6,821 bases of DNA from Bacillota bacterium (GCA_023415075.1 JAEZLU010000230.1:1-6821); one strand, 5' to 3'; positions 1 to 5,728 are shown, counted from the stretch's first letter. Translations and numbers: made by a program. Notes: a model not told the origin generated them from the sequence alone.

Positions 1-344
1 TCGACATACAGGCGGGTGTTGCCGTACTCGCGCGAATCGGCGTGGGCCACCTTGCCGCCCAGCAGGTAGGTCGTCAGCTGCATGCCGTAGCAGATGCCCA
101 GCACCGGCGTGCCAAGCTCGAACACCCCCTTGTCGCAGTGGGGCGCCTTCTCGGTGTAAACGCTGTTGGGGCCGCCGGAAAAGACGATGCCTTTGGGCTT
201 CATGGCCTTTAGCTTCTCGATCGGCGTGCTGTAGGGCACGATCTCGCAGTAGACGCCGCACTCGCGGATGCGGCGGGCGATAAGCTGGCTGTACTGGCCG
301 CCGAAATCCATTACCAGCACTATCTCATGGTTTGCTGCCGTCAC
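1..344 (-). CDS. guaA: GMP synthase (glutamine-hydrolysing), N-terminal part, cut by the window edge
   Basis: Cytosolic GMP synthase converts XMP to GMP using glutamine and ATP, the last step of guanine nucleotide synthesis. Only the first 114 codons are present, all within the class I glutamine amidotransferase domain; the ATP-pyrophosphatase and dimerisation domains lie beyond the left edge. Visible signatures are the opening strand VMDFGGQYSQLIARRIRE (about residues 11-28), the SGGPNSV turn (56-62) and the nucleophile elbow GICYGMQ with catalytic Cys85. The His/Glu partners of the triad are outside the window. The start is taken as GTG at 344-342, preceded by AAGGAG at 361-356. A second GTG at 354-352 is out of frame and soon hits a stop, and the ATG at codon 12 would remove the first beta strand. 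The gene lies 60 bp downstream of the menaquinone operon on the same strand with no terminator between, so read-through is possible. Identification is essentially certain. Confidence 0.97.
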   Translation of the reverse strand, partial: MTAANHEIVLVMDFGGQYSQLIARRIRECGVYCEIVPYSTPIEKLKAMKPKGIVFSGGPNSVYTEKAPHCDKGVFELGTPVLGICYGMQLTTYLLGGKVAHADSREYGNTRLYV

Positions 345-385
345 TATGTACCACGCTCCTTAAATTGTCGCCGCCAAAATCTCTT

Positions 386-415
386 TATATATTACAATAT
401 ATTATCATTTGTAAA
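386..415 (-). promoter_or_regulatory. Possible guaA promoter overlapping an AT-rich dyad
   Basis: In the 60-bp gap upstream of guaA the minus strand reads TTTACA (415-410), inside the last codons of the preceding gene. After 17-18 nt come the -10-like hexamers ATATAT (392-387) or TATATA (391-386). A perfect 7-bp inverted repeat with a 2-nt spacer, ATATATT-AC-AATATAT, occupies 387-402 and covers the -10 region. It would give a leader of about 35 nt. The AT-rich patch stands out from the GC-rich surroundings, which supports a promoter. Both the hexamers and the dyad are low complexity, so this is a modest call, and no known operator consensus is recognised. Confidence 0.4.
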
Positions 416-1223
416 CGTCTTTCAGCAAGGTTTCTTTCCTGAGTTCCCGGCAGCCGCAGCCGCCTTCCGGTCTGAGGGCCCGCAGGGCGGCCAGCAGCAG
501 CCGGCTCATGCCTGGCGCGTCGTCAGTGAAAATATCCTTCAGCTGCTGGTGGGACCAGTCGCCCACCAGCCCCTCGCCGTAGTTGACCACCAGGTAGAGG
601 CCGGCGTAACAGGCGCCGATCTCGCGGGCCAGGTAGACCTCCGGGCACAGGCTTTGGCCGACGATGTCGGCGTGGCCCTTCAGCATGGCGATCTCGGCCG
701 GGCTCTCGAAGTGGCGGCCCTCGGTCACGGCGTACACCCCACGGTCAAAGACGCGGCCGTCGTGGCCGGCCCGGGCCGCCGCTACCAGCACCTGACGGAT
801 GGCCGGACAGAGGGCTTCGCGCATCACCAGCAAGTACCTGCCCTCCAGGCCGACATCCTTGCGCAGCGACAGGTCGATATAGTCGTCAGGCACCACGATG
901 TCCCGCGGGTCGAGCAGCCGGTTGGCCGTGCCCACGCCGCCCTCGGCGATTATCCGCCGCACCCCCGCCTCGCGGAAAACCCAGAAAATCTGGCGGGAAG
1001 CGTCGGCCCGGCTGACCCCCGTCCGCCAGCCGTGCATCTTACAGGTCAGCACCCGCCGCCCGTCGACGGCGAACAGCCGCAGCGGCGGGCTTTCCCCGTA
1101 GGGCGTGTCGTAGACAAGGCCGTCGGCTAAAACCGCTACGCCGCTGTCGCCCGCTGCCAGCGGGAAATCGCCGCTCAGGGTGCCCGAGCCGCCGATCACG
1201 GCAAAATCAGCCTTTTCGATCAT
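405..1223 (-). CDS. MTAP/PNP-family nucleoside phosphorylase homologue, probable futalosine-pathway purine-removing enzyme
   Basis: A 272-residue member of the trimeric MTAP/PNP family, which cleaves the N-glycosidic bond of purine nucleosides. Family landmarks are IGGSG (10-14), YDTPYGES (38-45), His64 in KMHG, RDIVVPDDYID (107-117), VTEGRHFESPAE (166-177), ADIVGQSLCPE (185-195) and VVNYGEG (212-218). A C-terminal Cys-Gly-Cys lies at 256-258, like the CXC motif of archaeal MTAP II and PNP. Several usual residues differ. Compared from memory with human MTAP, the Arg before the conserved His is Met63, the TTACG strand is EGGVG, the NMT motif is GQS, and the base-contacting Asp is Asn214. As last gene of the operon, coupled to mqnC by an ATGA overlap, it most plausibly removes hypoxanthine or adenine from (amino)futalosine in place of MqnB. 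The base released and phosphorolysis versus hydrolysis are inference. An ordinary MTAP or methylthioinosine phosphorylase is the main alternative. Confidence 0.88.
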   Translation of the reverse strand: MIEKADFAVIGGSGTLSGDFPLAAGDSGVAVLADGLVYDTPYGESPPLRLFAVDGRRVLTCKMHGWRTGVSRADASRQIFWVFREAGVRRIIAEGGVGTANRLLDPRDIVVPDDYIDLSLRKDVGLEGRYLLVMREALCPAIRQVLVAAARAGHDGRVFDRGVYAVTEGRHFESPAEIAMLKGHADIVGQSLCPEVYLAREIGACYAGLYLVVNYGEGLVGDWSHQQLKDIFTDDAPGMSRLLLAALRALRPEGGCGCRELRKETLLKDVYK

Positions 1224-2266
1224 CCTTCCACCGCCTCGTATACCTTCAGAATGTTATACCCGGTGTCCCGCTGGGCCGGTACCCTGCCGGCCGCCCGGAT
1301 AAGTCCGACCATCTTGGCCACCGACATCTCGTAGGCCGTGCCGGCCGCCCGCACCACATTCTCCTCCAGCATGATACTGCCGAGGTCGTCGGCGCCGAAG
1401 GCCAGCGTCAGTTGGCCGATCCGCTCGCCCTGGGTGACCCACGACCCCTGGACATGGCGGAAGTTGTCGAGATACAGCCTGGCTACCGCCAGCGTCCTGA
1501 GATAATCCCAGGCCACCGTCTTGGTGCCGCCCAGCTCGGTGTTGCCCGGCTGATACGACCACATGATAAAGGCCCGGAAGCCACCGGTCTCGGCCTGCAG
1601 CCGCCGTATGACCTCGAAATGCTCGACCCGCTGCTCATAGCTCTCGCCCAAGCCGATCACCATGGTGGCCGTCGTCGCCAGTTCCGCGCCGTGGGCGGCC
1701 CGCATGACCGCCAGCCAGTCGGCGGCGCTGATCTTGGCCGGGCTGACCCGCCGCCGCACTTCATCTACAAGGATTTCGGCGCCGCCGCCGGGCAGCGAAT
1801 CGAGGCCGGCGGCCTTGAGGCGACATAAAACCTCGCTCGCCGGTTGTCCCGTCAGGCGGGACAGATGGAGAATTTCCGCCGGCGACAGCGAATGTATGAT
1901 TATCGCGTATTTTTGTTTGATTTTCGCAAATAAATCAACGAAATATGACAGAGAAACGTCAGGGTGCAGGCCACCCTGCAACATTACCTGGGTAGCCCCG
2001 GCCGCCACCGCCTCGCCCACCTTGTCCAGTATAGCCTCATGGCTCAGGAGGTAGCTTTCCGGATGGCCCGCCGGCCGGTAAAAGGCGCAGAACCGGCAGC
2101 CGCTCACGCAGACGTTGGTGTAGTTGATATTGCGGTCGATTATGAAGGTAACCGGCCGATCAGGGTGCAGCCGCCGGCGCACGCCGTCGGCCGCCCGCCC
2201 GAGGGCTACAAGGTCGCCGCCGGCCAGCAGGGCTGCAGCCTCGGCCGCCGTCATCGGCCCGCTCAT
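1220..2266 (-). CDS. mqnC: Cyclic dehypoxanthinyl futalosine synthase (radical SAM)
   Basis: A 348-residue radical SAM enzyme of the futalosine menaquinone pathway that cyclises dehypoxanthinyl futalosine to its cyclic form. The [4Fe-4S] motif CX3CX2C is at Cys53, Cys57 and Cys60 in the context NVCVSGCRFCAFYR. Other family blocks are MLQGGLHPD (95-103), the IHSLSPAEI segment (124-132), GLDSLPGGGAEIL (154-166), IMWSYQPGNTEL, and LAFGADDLGSIMLEENVV near the C-terminus. CVSGC and QGGLHPD separate it from its paralogue MqnE, which has CAARC and SALHPD. Length is normal for the family. The ATG at 2266-2264 overlaps the mqnA stop as ATGA and has GAGGTG at 2277-2272; its stop overlaps the next start in the same way. 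The DNA for residues 104-126 (1957-1890) is strikingly AT-rich compared with the rest of the gene. Identification is secure. Confidence 0.95.
   Translation of the reverse strand: MSGPMTAAEAAALLAGGDLVALGRAADGVRRRLHPDRPVTFIIDRNINYTNVCVSGCRFCAFYRPAGHPESYLLSHEAILDKVGEAVAAGATQVMLQGGLHPDVSLSYFVDLFAKIKQKYAIIIHSLSPAEILHLSRLTGQPASEVLCRLKAAGLDSLPGGGAEILVDEVRRRVSPAKISAADWLAVMRAAHGAELATTATMVIGLGESYEQRVEHFEVIRRLQAETGGFRAFIMWSYQPGNTELGGTKTVAWDYLRTLAVARLYLDNFRHVQGSWVTQGERIGQLTLAFGADDLGSIMLEENVVRAAGTAYEMSVAKMVGLIRAAGRVPAQRDTGYNILKVYEAVEG
1776..1820. repeat. 45-bp near-repeat shared by mqnC and mqnE, copy in mqnC
   Basis: This stretch matches 3663-3707 in mqnE at 41 of 45 positions by eye. Both encode the shared KAAGLDSLPGGGAE segment. 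It reflects paralogy between the two radical SAM genes plus strong codon preference, not a mobile repeat. The two copies are in direct orientation about 1.9 kb apart. Confidence 0.75.
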
Positions 2267-3102
2267 GGCCCCACCTCGGCAAAGGCAAGGTCAGGCACGG
2301 CCGGCAGCAGGCCAAGCTCGTGAGCCAGGCGGTAGTAGGTGGTCAGAGCCTTGAGGTGAGGCTCGTCCAGACGGTAGTCGAGCAGGCCGATATAGTGGCA
2401 GATCTGTTCGGCGCTCAGGCTTGTCCCGCCTTGCAGCGTTGCCGCCGCGGCCGCCAGATGGTTCAGGCCATAGGCAAAGCCCCCGGTCACCCGTTGGTGG
2501 ACCAGCCGCAGGTCCTGCGGCCGGCTGGCGGCGAAAGAGCGGTTGGCCACCCACAGGGCGTAAACCATGGGCTGGCCGGTCAGCTTGCGCCATTCGGCCC
2601 CCAGGTCATAGTAGTTGAGCCCCGGCTGGCGGCTGTGGTAGGCGGTCAGGGCGTCGTCGCCGATGAACAGGGCGGCGTCGGCCTCGTTCAGCACCCCGTC
2701 GGCCAGCGAAGCAGCGCTGACAAAGTAGTTAGGAGCAATCTTATAGGCATAATGGAGGATAATTTTCAGCAGGACGTGGGAAGTGGCCGACTTGGCGGTA
2801 AGGGCCAGCGGGCGGCCGTCAAGGGCTGCCAGCGGCCGGCGGCTGACGACGACGATGCTTTCGAGGGCCGCCGGGGCGCTTATCGACAGGCCGGGAAGAA
2901 TTAGCAGCTTATCCGGATGAAGGGCAAAATTTATCGACGACACCGGGCTGACGTCGAGTTCGCCGGCCACCACCCGGCGATTGAGGTTCGCCGGGTAGTC
3001 GGGCCGGATGTCGAGGCCGTCGCCGAAGCCGCCGGCCGTCAGGCCATGGTGCAGGGGCAGGCAGTTGATGAAGTTTATATGACCGAGGCGTGGCTTATTC
3101 AT
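2263..3102 (-). CDS. mqnA: Chorismate dehydratase
   Basis: A 279-residue cytosolic enzyme that dehydrates chorismate to 3-[(1-carboxyvinyl)oxy]benzoate, the first committed step of the futalosine pathway. It has the periplasmic-binding-protein-like fold of the MqnA/MqnD family. Diagnostic blocks are GHINFINCLPLHHGL at the N-terminus (7-21), ELDVSPVSSINFAL (48-61), LPGLSISA (69-76), SATSHVLLK (105-113), ALFIGDDAL (144-152) and YDLGAEWRKLTGQPMVYALW (165-184). IGDDAL and DLGxEWxxLTG mark MqnA rather than MqnD. The frame stays open upstream to 3267, but that extension only reads through the end of mqnE and is basic and low in order. The ATG at 3102-3100, with GGGAGG at 3115-3110, gives the family N-terminus and is chosen. 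It overlaps the end of mqnE by 8 bp and mqnC by 4 bp. Confidence 0.95.
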   Translation of the reverse strand: MNKPRLGHINFINCLPLHHGLTAGGFGDGLDIRPDYPANLNRRVVAGELDVSPVSSINFALHPDKLLILPGLSISAPAALESIVVVSRRPLAALDGRPLALTAKSATSHVLLKIILHYAYKIAPNYFVSAASLADGVLNEADAALFIGDDALTAYHSRQPGLNYYDLGAEWRKLTGQPMVYALWVANRSFAASRPQDLRLVHQRVTGGFAYGLNHLAAAAATLQGGTSLSAEQICHYIGLLDYRLDEPHLKALTTYYRLAHELGLLPAVPDLAFAEVGP

Positions 3103-4198
3103 TGGCTTCCCTCCCATAGGTGCGGAGCGGTTTGTAGAAGGTGTCGCGCTCGACCGCCGTGAAGCCGGCCTGGCGGATAAGATCGATAACATCCTGCTTG
3201 CCGATGCTGATACCGGTTTTGGCGCCGGCGGCGTGGATGATCTTCTCCTCGGCCACCGTGCCGTCAAGATCGTCGGCGCCGAAGGCCAGGGCCAGCTGGG
3301 CCACCGGCAGGGTGAGCATCATCCAGAAGGCTTTTATATGGTCGATGTTGTCAAGCACCAGCCGGGCCAGGGCGACCATCTTGAGGTCTTCCCAGGCGCT
3401 CACCCGCGGCAGTTCAGGCAGGCCGGTGTTATCAGGATGGAACGGGAAGGCCACGAAGGCCTGGAAGCCGCCGGTTTCGTCCTGGATGGCCCTGAGGGTC
3501 AGCAGGTGGTCGATGCGCTGGGCGACCGTCTCGATATGGCCGTAAAGCATGCTGGCGTTGGTCGGCAACCCGAGGCGGTGGGCGGTCTTGATGACCTCGG
3601 TCCATTCGCCGGCGCTGGCCTTGCGGGGGCAGATCCGGCCACGGACAACGTCGTCGAGAATCTCGGCGCCGCCGCCGGGCAATGAGTCGAGGCCGGCCGC
3701 CTTGAGGGCCTGCAGCACCTCGCGGACGCTCAGACCGGCGATGCGGCTGAAGTGCTGGATTTCCACCGCCGTGAACGCCTTGAGATGAATAGCCGGCAGT
3801 TCCTGTTTGATGGCGCGCACGATGTCGAGGTAGTAGGCGAAGGGCTTGTCCGGGTGGAGGGCGCTGACCATGTGGATTTCGCCAAGGTCGGCGTTCTCGG
3901 CCGCCGCTTGGCGGGCCACGGCCAGCACGTCGCCCTGCTCCATGACAAAAGCGCCCGGGCTGTCTGGCCCCCGGCCGAAGGCGCACAGGGGACAGCGGGC
4001 GGCACAGATATTGGTCAGGTTGATATGGCGGTTGACGTTGAAATAGACCGACCGGCCGGACTTGCGCAGCTTCACGGCTCCGGCCAGTTCAGCCAGCAGC
4101 AGCAGGTCATCCTGCTCATAGAGGGCCAGCGCTTCGTCGCCGCTTAGACGCAGGCCAGCATTAACTTTGGCTATCGCTGTTTCTACAAGGGTCTTCAC
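3095..4198 (-). CDS. mqnE: Aminofutalosine synthase (radical SAM)
   Basis: A 367-residue radical SAM enzyme that adds the 5'-deoxyadenosyl radical from SAM to 3-[(1-carboxyvinyl)oxy]benzoate, giving 6-amino-6-deoxyfutalosine; SAM is consumed as co-substrate. The CX3CX2C cluster motif is at Cys65, Cys69 and Cys72 (NICAARCPLCAFGR). Further family blocks are IHMVSALHPDKPF (108-120), GLDSLPGGGAEIL (169-181), GGFQAFVAFPFHPDNTGL (243-260) and LAFGADDLDGTVAEEKI (304-320). Because MqnE makes the 6-amino compound, a downstream deaminase or an aminofutalosine nucleosidase is needed. The start is GTG at 4198-4196 with GGAGG six nt upstream; an ATG just before it is out of frame. It is the first gene of the menaquinone operon. 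No convincing sigma-A promoter was found in the roughly 90-nt leader, so the operon start is unsettled. Confidence 0.96.
   Translation of the reverse strand: MKTLVETAIAKVNAGLRLSGDEALALYEQDDLLLLAELAGAVKLRKSGRSVYFNVNRHINLTNICAARCPLCAFGRGPDSPGAFVMEQGDVLAVARQAAAENADLGEIHMVSALHPDKPFAYYLDIVRAIKQELPAIHLKAFTAVEIQHFSRIAGLSVREVLQALKAAGLDSLPGGGAEILDDVVRGRICPRKASAGEWTEVIKTAHRLGLPTNASMLYGHIETVAQRIDHLLTLRAIQDETGGFQAFVAFPFHPDNTGLPELPRVSAWEDLKMVALARLVLDNIDHIKAFWMMLTLPVAQLALAFGADDLDGTVAEEKIIHAAGAKTGISIGKQDVIDLIRQAGFTAVERDTFYKPLRTYGREANE
3110..3115 (-). promoter_or_regulatory. mqnA ribosome binding site inside the mqnE coding end
   Basis: GGGAGG lies 7 nt before the ATG at 3102 and within the last codons of mqnE. 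It settles the mqnA start in favour of residue Met56 of the longer open frame. The placement fits coupled translation of mqnE and mqnA. Confidence 0.8.
3663..3707. repeat. 45-bp near-repeat shared by mqnC and mqnE, copy in mqnE
   Basis: Partner of the copy at 1776-1820, with four differences. A second shared block encodes the FGADDL motif, around 1383-1419 in mqnC and 3269-3302 in mqnE. Confidence 0.75.
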
Positions 4199-4259
4199 GC
4201 ATTTCCTCCGGGAGAGAAATCGAGTCTTTTTGGCAATTTTGTCTATTTCGCCTTCCCTT

Positions 4260-4283
4260 AGTCTTTTCCCTCCGGCCGGAAAA
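4260..4283 (-). promoter_or_regulatory. Palindrome in the mqnE leader
   Basis: The perfect 10-bp palindrome TCCGGCCGGA lies at 4271-4280, flanked by TTTTCC (4264-4269) and GGAAAA (4278-4283), which could pair. The octamer AGTCTTTT (plus strand) occurs at 4260-4267 and again at 4223-4230, 37 bp apart. These lie between the pdaB terminator and the mqnE start, where operon control would be expected. No known regulator consensus is recognised, and chance is quite possible. Confidence 0.25.
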
Positions 4284-4308
4284 TAAAACAGGCAGGCGAA
4301 GCCTGCCT
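4281..4308 (-). terminator. Intrinsic terminator of the pdaB-like gene
   Basis: On the minus strand AGGCAGGC-TTC-GCCTGCCT (4308-4290) forms a perfect 8-bp stem with a 3-nt loop, followed by TGTTTTATTTT. The pdaB stop codon (4309-4307) overlaps the foot of the stem. There is no T-run on the other side, so it acts only leftward. It separates pdaB from mqnE, implying that mqnE needs its own promoter. Confidence 0.9.
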
Positions 4309-5044
4309 AATGCCGCTGGATGCCTTTCTCGCTGTACTTGCTCAAAAGCTCACTCACCTTCACGATCTGATAGCCCTCGGCCTGGATTCTCGCCAGCAGG
4401 AGCGGCAGGGCCTCGGCCGTCTGCACCGGCGTGTCCGAGGCGTGCAGGAGAATTATGGCTCCCGGCTTCAGGCGTTTTATTACCCGGTCGACGATGACGT
4501 CGCGGCCGGGATTCTTCCAGTCGAGGGAGTCGATATTCCAGATTATCGTTTTGTAACCGAGTTCGTCGGCCACTTTCAGCGACCGCTGGCTATAGTGGCC
4601 GTTTGGCGGCCGGATGAGGGTGGCCTCGACCCCGGTCACTTCCTTCAGTTGGGCGTGGGCCTTGCCGATGTCTTCCCGCACCCAGTCGGCGGACATGTCG
4701 CCATAGTTCTCGTGCCGGTAACCGTGGCTGGCGATCTCATGGCCGTCGGCCACTATTCGTTTGGCCACCTCGGGATATTTCACGGCCCACGGCCCCATCA
4801 GAAAAAAGGTGACCTTGAGGTTGTTCTTTTTCAGGGTATCGAGGATGGACGGAGTGAACTTGTTGCCCCAGGAATGATCGAAGGTAAGGGCGACCACCTT
4901 CTGGTCGGTGCGGGTGCCGGCGATGGCCAGCGGCCCGTCGGCGAAATCGGCCACCTGGACGTAGAGGGTACCGATGGCCAACAGGCCGAACAGGCTCAAG
5001 AAAATATGGCGGTGCTGAACCAGGCGCCGCAGGCTGATTATCAT
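4307..5044 (-). CDS. pdaB: PdaB-like sporulation polysaccharide deacetylase (NodB domain), membrane-anchored
   Basis: A 245-residue protein with an N-terminal membrane segment (about residues 13-32) and a NodB-type carbohydrate esterase 4 domain facing outside. PdaB is a sporulation protein of B. subtilis needed for spore cortex integrity. Motifs are TFDHSWG (catalytic Asp56), SHGYRHENY (metal ligands His107 and His111), RPPNGHYS (from 145), the DSLDWKNPG block (from 172) and LLHASDTPVQTAEALPLLL (from 199). The DWKNPG and LLHASD segments closely resemble PdaB as recalled. The second Asp of the usual TFDD motif, a metal ligand, is His57 here. The open frame extends 8 codons further, but those are encoded by the strong Shine-Dalgarno (AGGAGG at 5058-5053), so ATG 5044-5042 is preferred. 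It follows the two-segment membrane protein gene by 45 bp and ends at a terminator. A general peptidoglycan deacetylase is the alternative. Confidence 0.88.
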   Translation of the reverse strand: MIISLRRLVQHRHIFLSLFGLLAIGTLYVQVADFADGPLAIAGTRTDQKVVALTFDHSWGNKFTPSILDTLKKNNLKVTFFLMGPWAVKYPEVAKRIVADGHEIASHGYRHENYGDMSADWVREDIGKAHAQLKEVTGVEATLIRPPNGHYSQRSLKVADELGYKTIIWNIDSLDWKNPGRDVIVDRVIKRLKPGAIILLHASDTPVQTAEALPLLLARIQAEGYQIVKVSELLSKYSEKGIQRH

Positions 5045-5050
5045 GAAAAT

Positions 5051-5083
5051 CCCCTCCTCGCACTTCAACCTATGCGGGAGGGG
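5051..5083 (-). promoter_or_regulatory. Stable hairpin enclosing the pdaB ribosome binding site
   Basis: In the minus-strand transcript, 5083-5073 (CCCCTCCCGCA) pairs with 5062-5051 (TGCGAGGAGGGG). All 11 pairs form, with one bulged A at 5058 and a 10-nt loop. The right arm contains the pdaB Shine-Dalgarno AGGAGG (5058-5053). The hairpin starts 6 nt after the stop of the upstream gene and is followed by ATTTTC and then the pdaB ATG. It could act as a weak terminator, a ribosome-site block, or both. The base pairing is seen directly; the function is inferred. Confidence 0.7.
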
Positions 5084-5089
5084 CTAGTT

Positions 5090-5728
5090 TTATGAGCGCC
5101 AGCGGATGTAGGGATATTTCCGGAGAACGTAGTCCAGCAGCCTGTTCGAGAAACGGGCGCCGAGCCACATCGTCAGAATAACCGTGCCGGCCGTCAGCCA
5201 CCACAGCCACTCGCTCTGGCGGACCGATGCCGGTATCAGGATGGCGGCGGCCAGCACCACGACCAGCGAAGCCGCCACCAGCGGGATAACCGTGTTGATG
5301 AAGGCCATGGCCCATTTGGTGTATAGCTTGTCCGCCCAGCCGTCCCGCCTGGCGGCGAACAGGTCGGCGATGGCCGCGAAGCGGTCGGCCGTCCAGGCCG
5401 CGTCCTCGCTGGCCACCACCAAGACGCCGGCCGGCGGATTGTAGTTCTGGAAGCTGAAAGAGATCGCCCCTTTGCCGGTCACCTCGGCGGTATACTGCAG
5501 GCTGTCGAGGCGGGGGGCCGCGGCCAGCAATACCAGCAGCCGGCCCTGATCGTCGACCGTTTCCTGCGGCCGTTCCTTGCGCTGGCCGAGGGTATCGCCG
5601 CCGGTGCCGACGGTCGCCTGCCATACAGGCTGGCCGTCCTGGCCGAGCAGCGCTCCCAGTTCTGCGAACAAGTCCTTGTCGAGGCGGCAGGCCGGCAAAC
5701 GGCCCTTTTCGCTGAATGATTCTGCCAT
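5090..5728 (-). CDS. Unrecognised protein with C-terminal pair of membrane segments
   Basis: A 212-residue protein I cannot assign to a named family. The first 140 residues look like a soluble alpha/beta domain, including a hydrophobic strand (GRLLVLLAAAP, 62-72), an ISFSFQNY strand, and the segment GVLVVASEDAAWTADRFAAIADLF (101-124, given in part). Two hydrophobic helices follow, about 142-167 and 174-191, joined by a very short loop. A basic tail contains RLLDYVLRKYPYIRW. Positive charges before the first helix and after the second suggest that both ends are cytoplasmic. The start ATG at 5728 has AGGAGG at 5741-5736, 7 nt upstream, which together with the membrane helices shows this frame is real. 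It lies 45 bp upstream of pdaB on the same strand and may be co-transcribed, but that alone does not give a function. Confidence 0.85.
   Translation of the reverse strand: MAESFSEKGRLPACRLDKDLFAELGALLGQDGQPVWQATVGTGGDTLGQRKERPQETVDDQGRLLVLLAAAPRLDSLQYTAEVTGKGAISFSFQNYNPPAGVLVVASEDAAWTADRFAAIADLFAARRDGWADKLYTKWAMAFINTVIPLVAASLVVVLAAAILIPASVRQSEWLWWLTAGTVILTMWLGARFSNRLLDYVLRKYPYIRWRS

Noticed and set aside
327..1130. Long plus-strand open frame of 267 codons opposite the nucleoside phosphorylase homologue
   Set aside because: It is antisense to a well-supported gene, rich in Ala, Pro, Gly, Arg and Gln, has no recognisable motif and no ribosome binding site; it is a GC-rich shadow frame.
1890..1950. 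Sporulation sigma-E-like half sites (GTCATATT and CATACATT on the minus strand) inside mqnC
   Set aside because: Each matches a half site, but they are about 43 nt apart instead of about 14, so they cannot form one promoter.
3103..3267. N-terminal extension of mqnA by 55 codons
   Set aside because: It lies wholly within the mqnE coding end, is basic and unstructured, and the family N-terminus with a good binding site begins at 3102.
4310..5095. Plus-strand open frame of 261 codons opposite pdaB
   Set aside because: The minus strand carries clear deacetylase motifs, a strong binding site and a terminator; the plus frame is their mirror with no family features.
5090..5130. Possible sporulation promoter for pdaB (AATATC and CATAAAA on the minus strand)
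   Set aside because: Spacing and matches to sigma-E, sigma-F or sigma-G consensus are poor.
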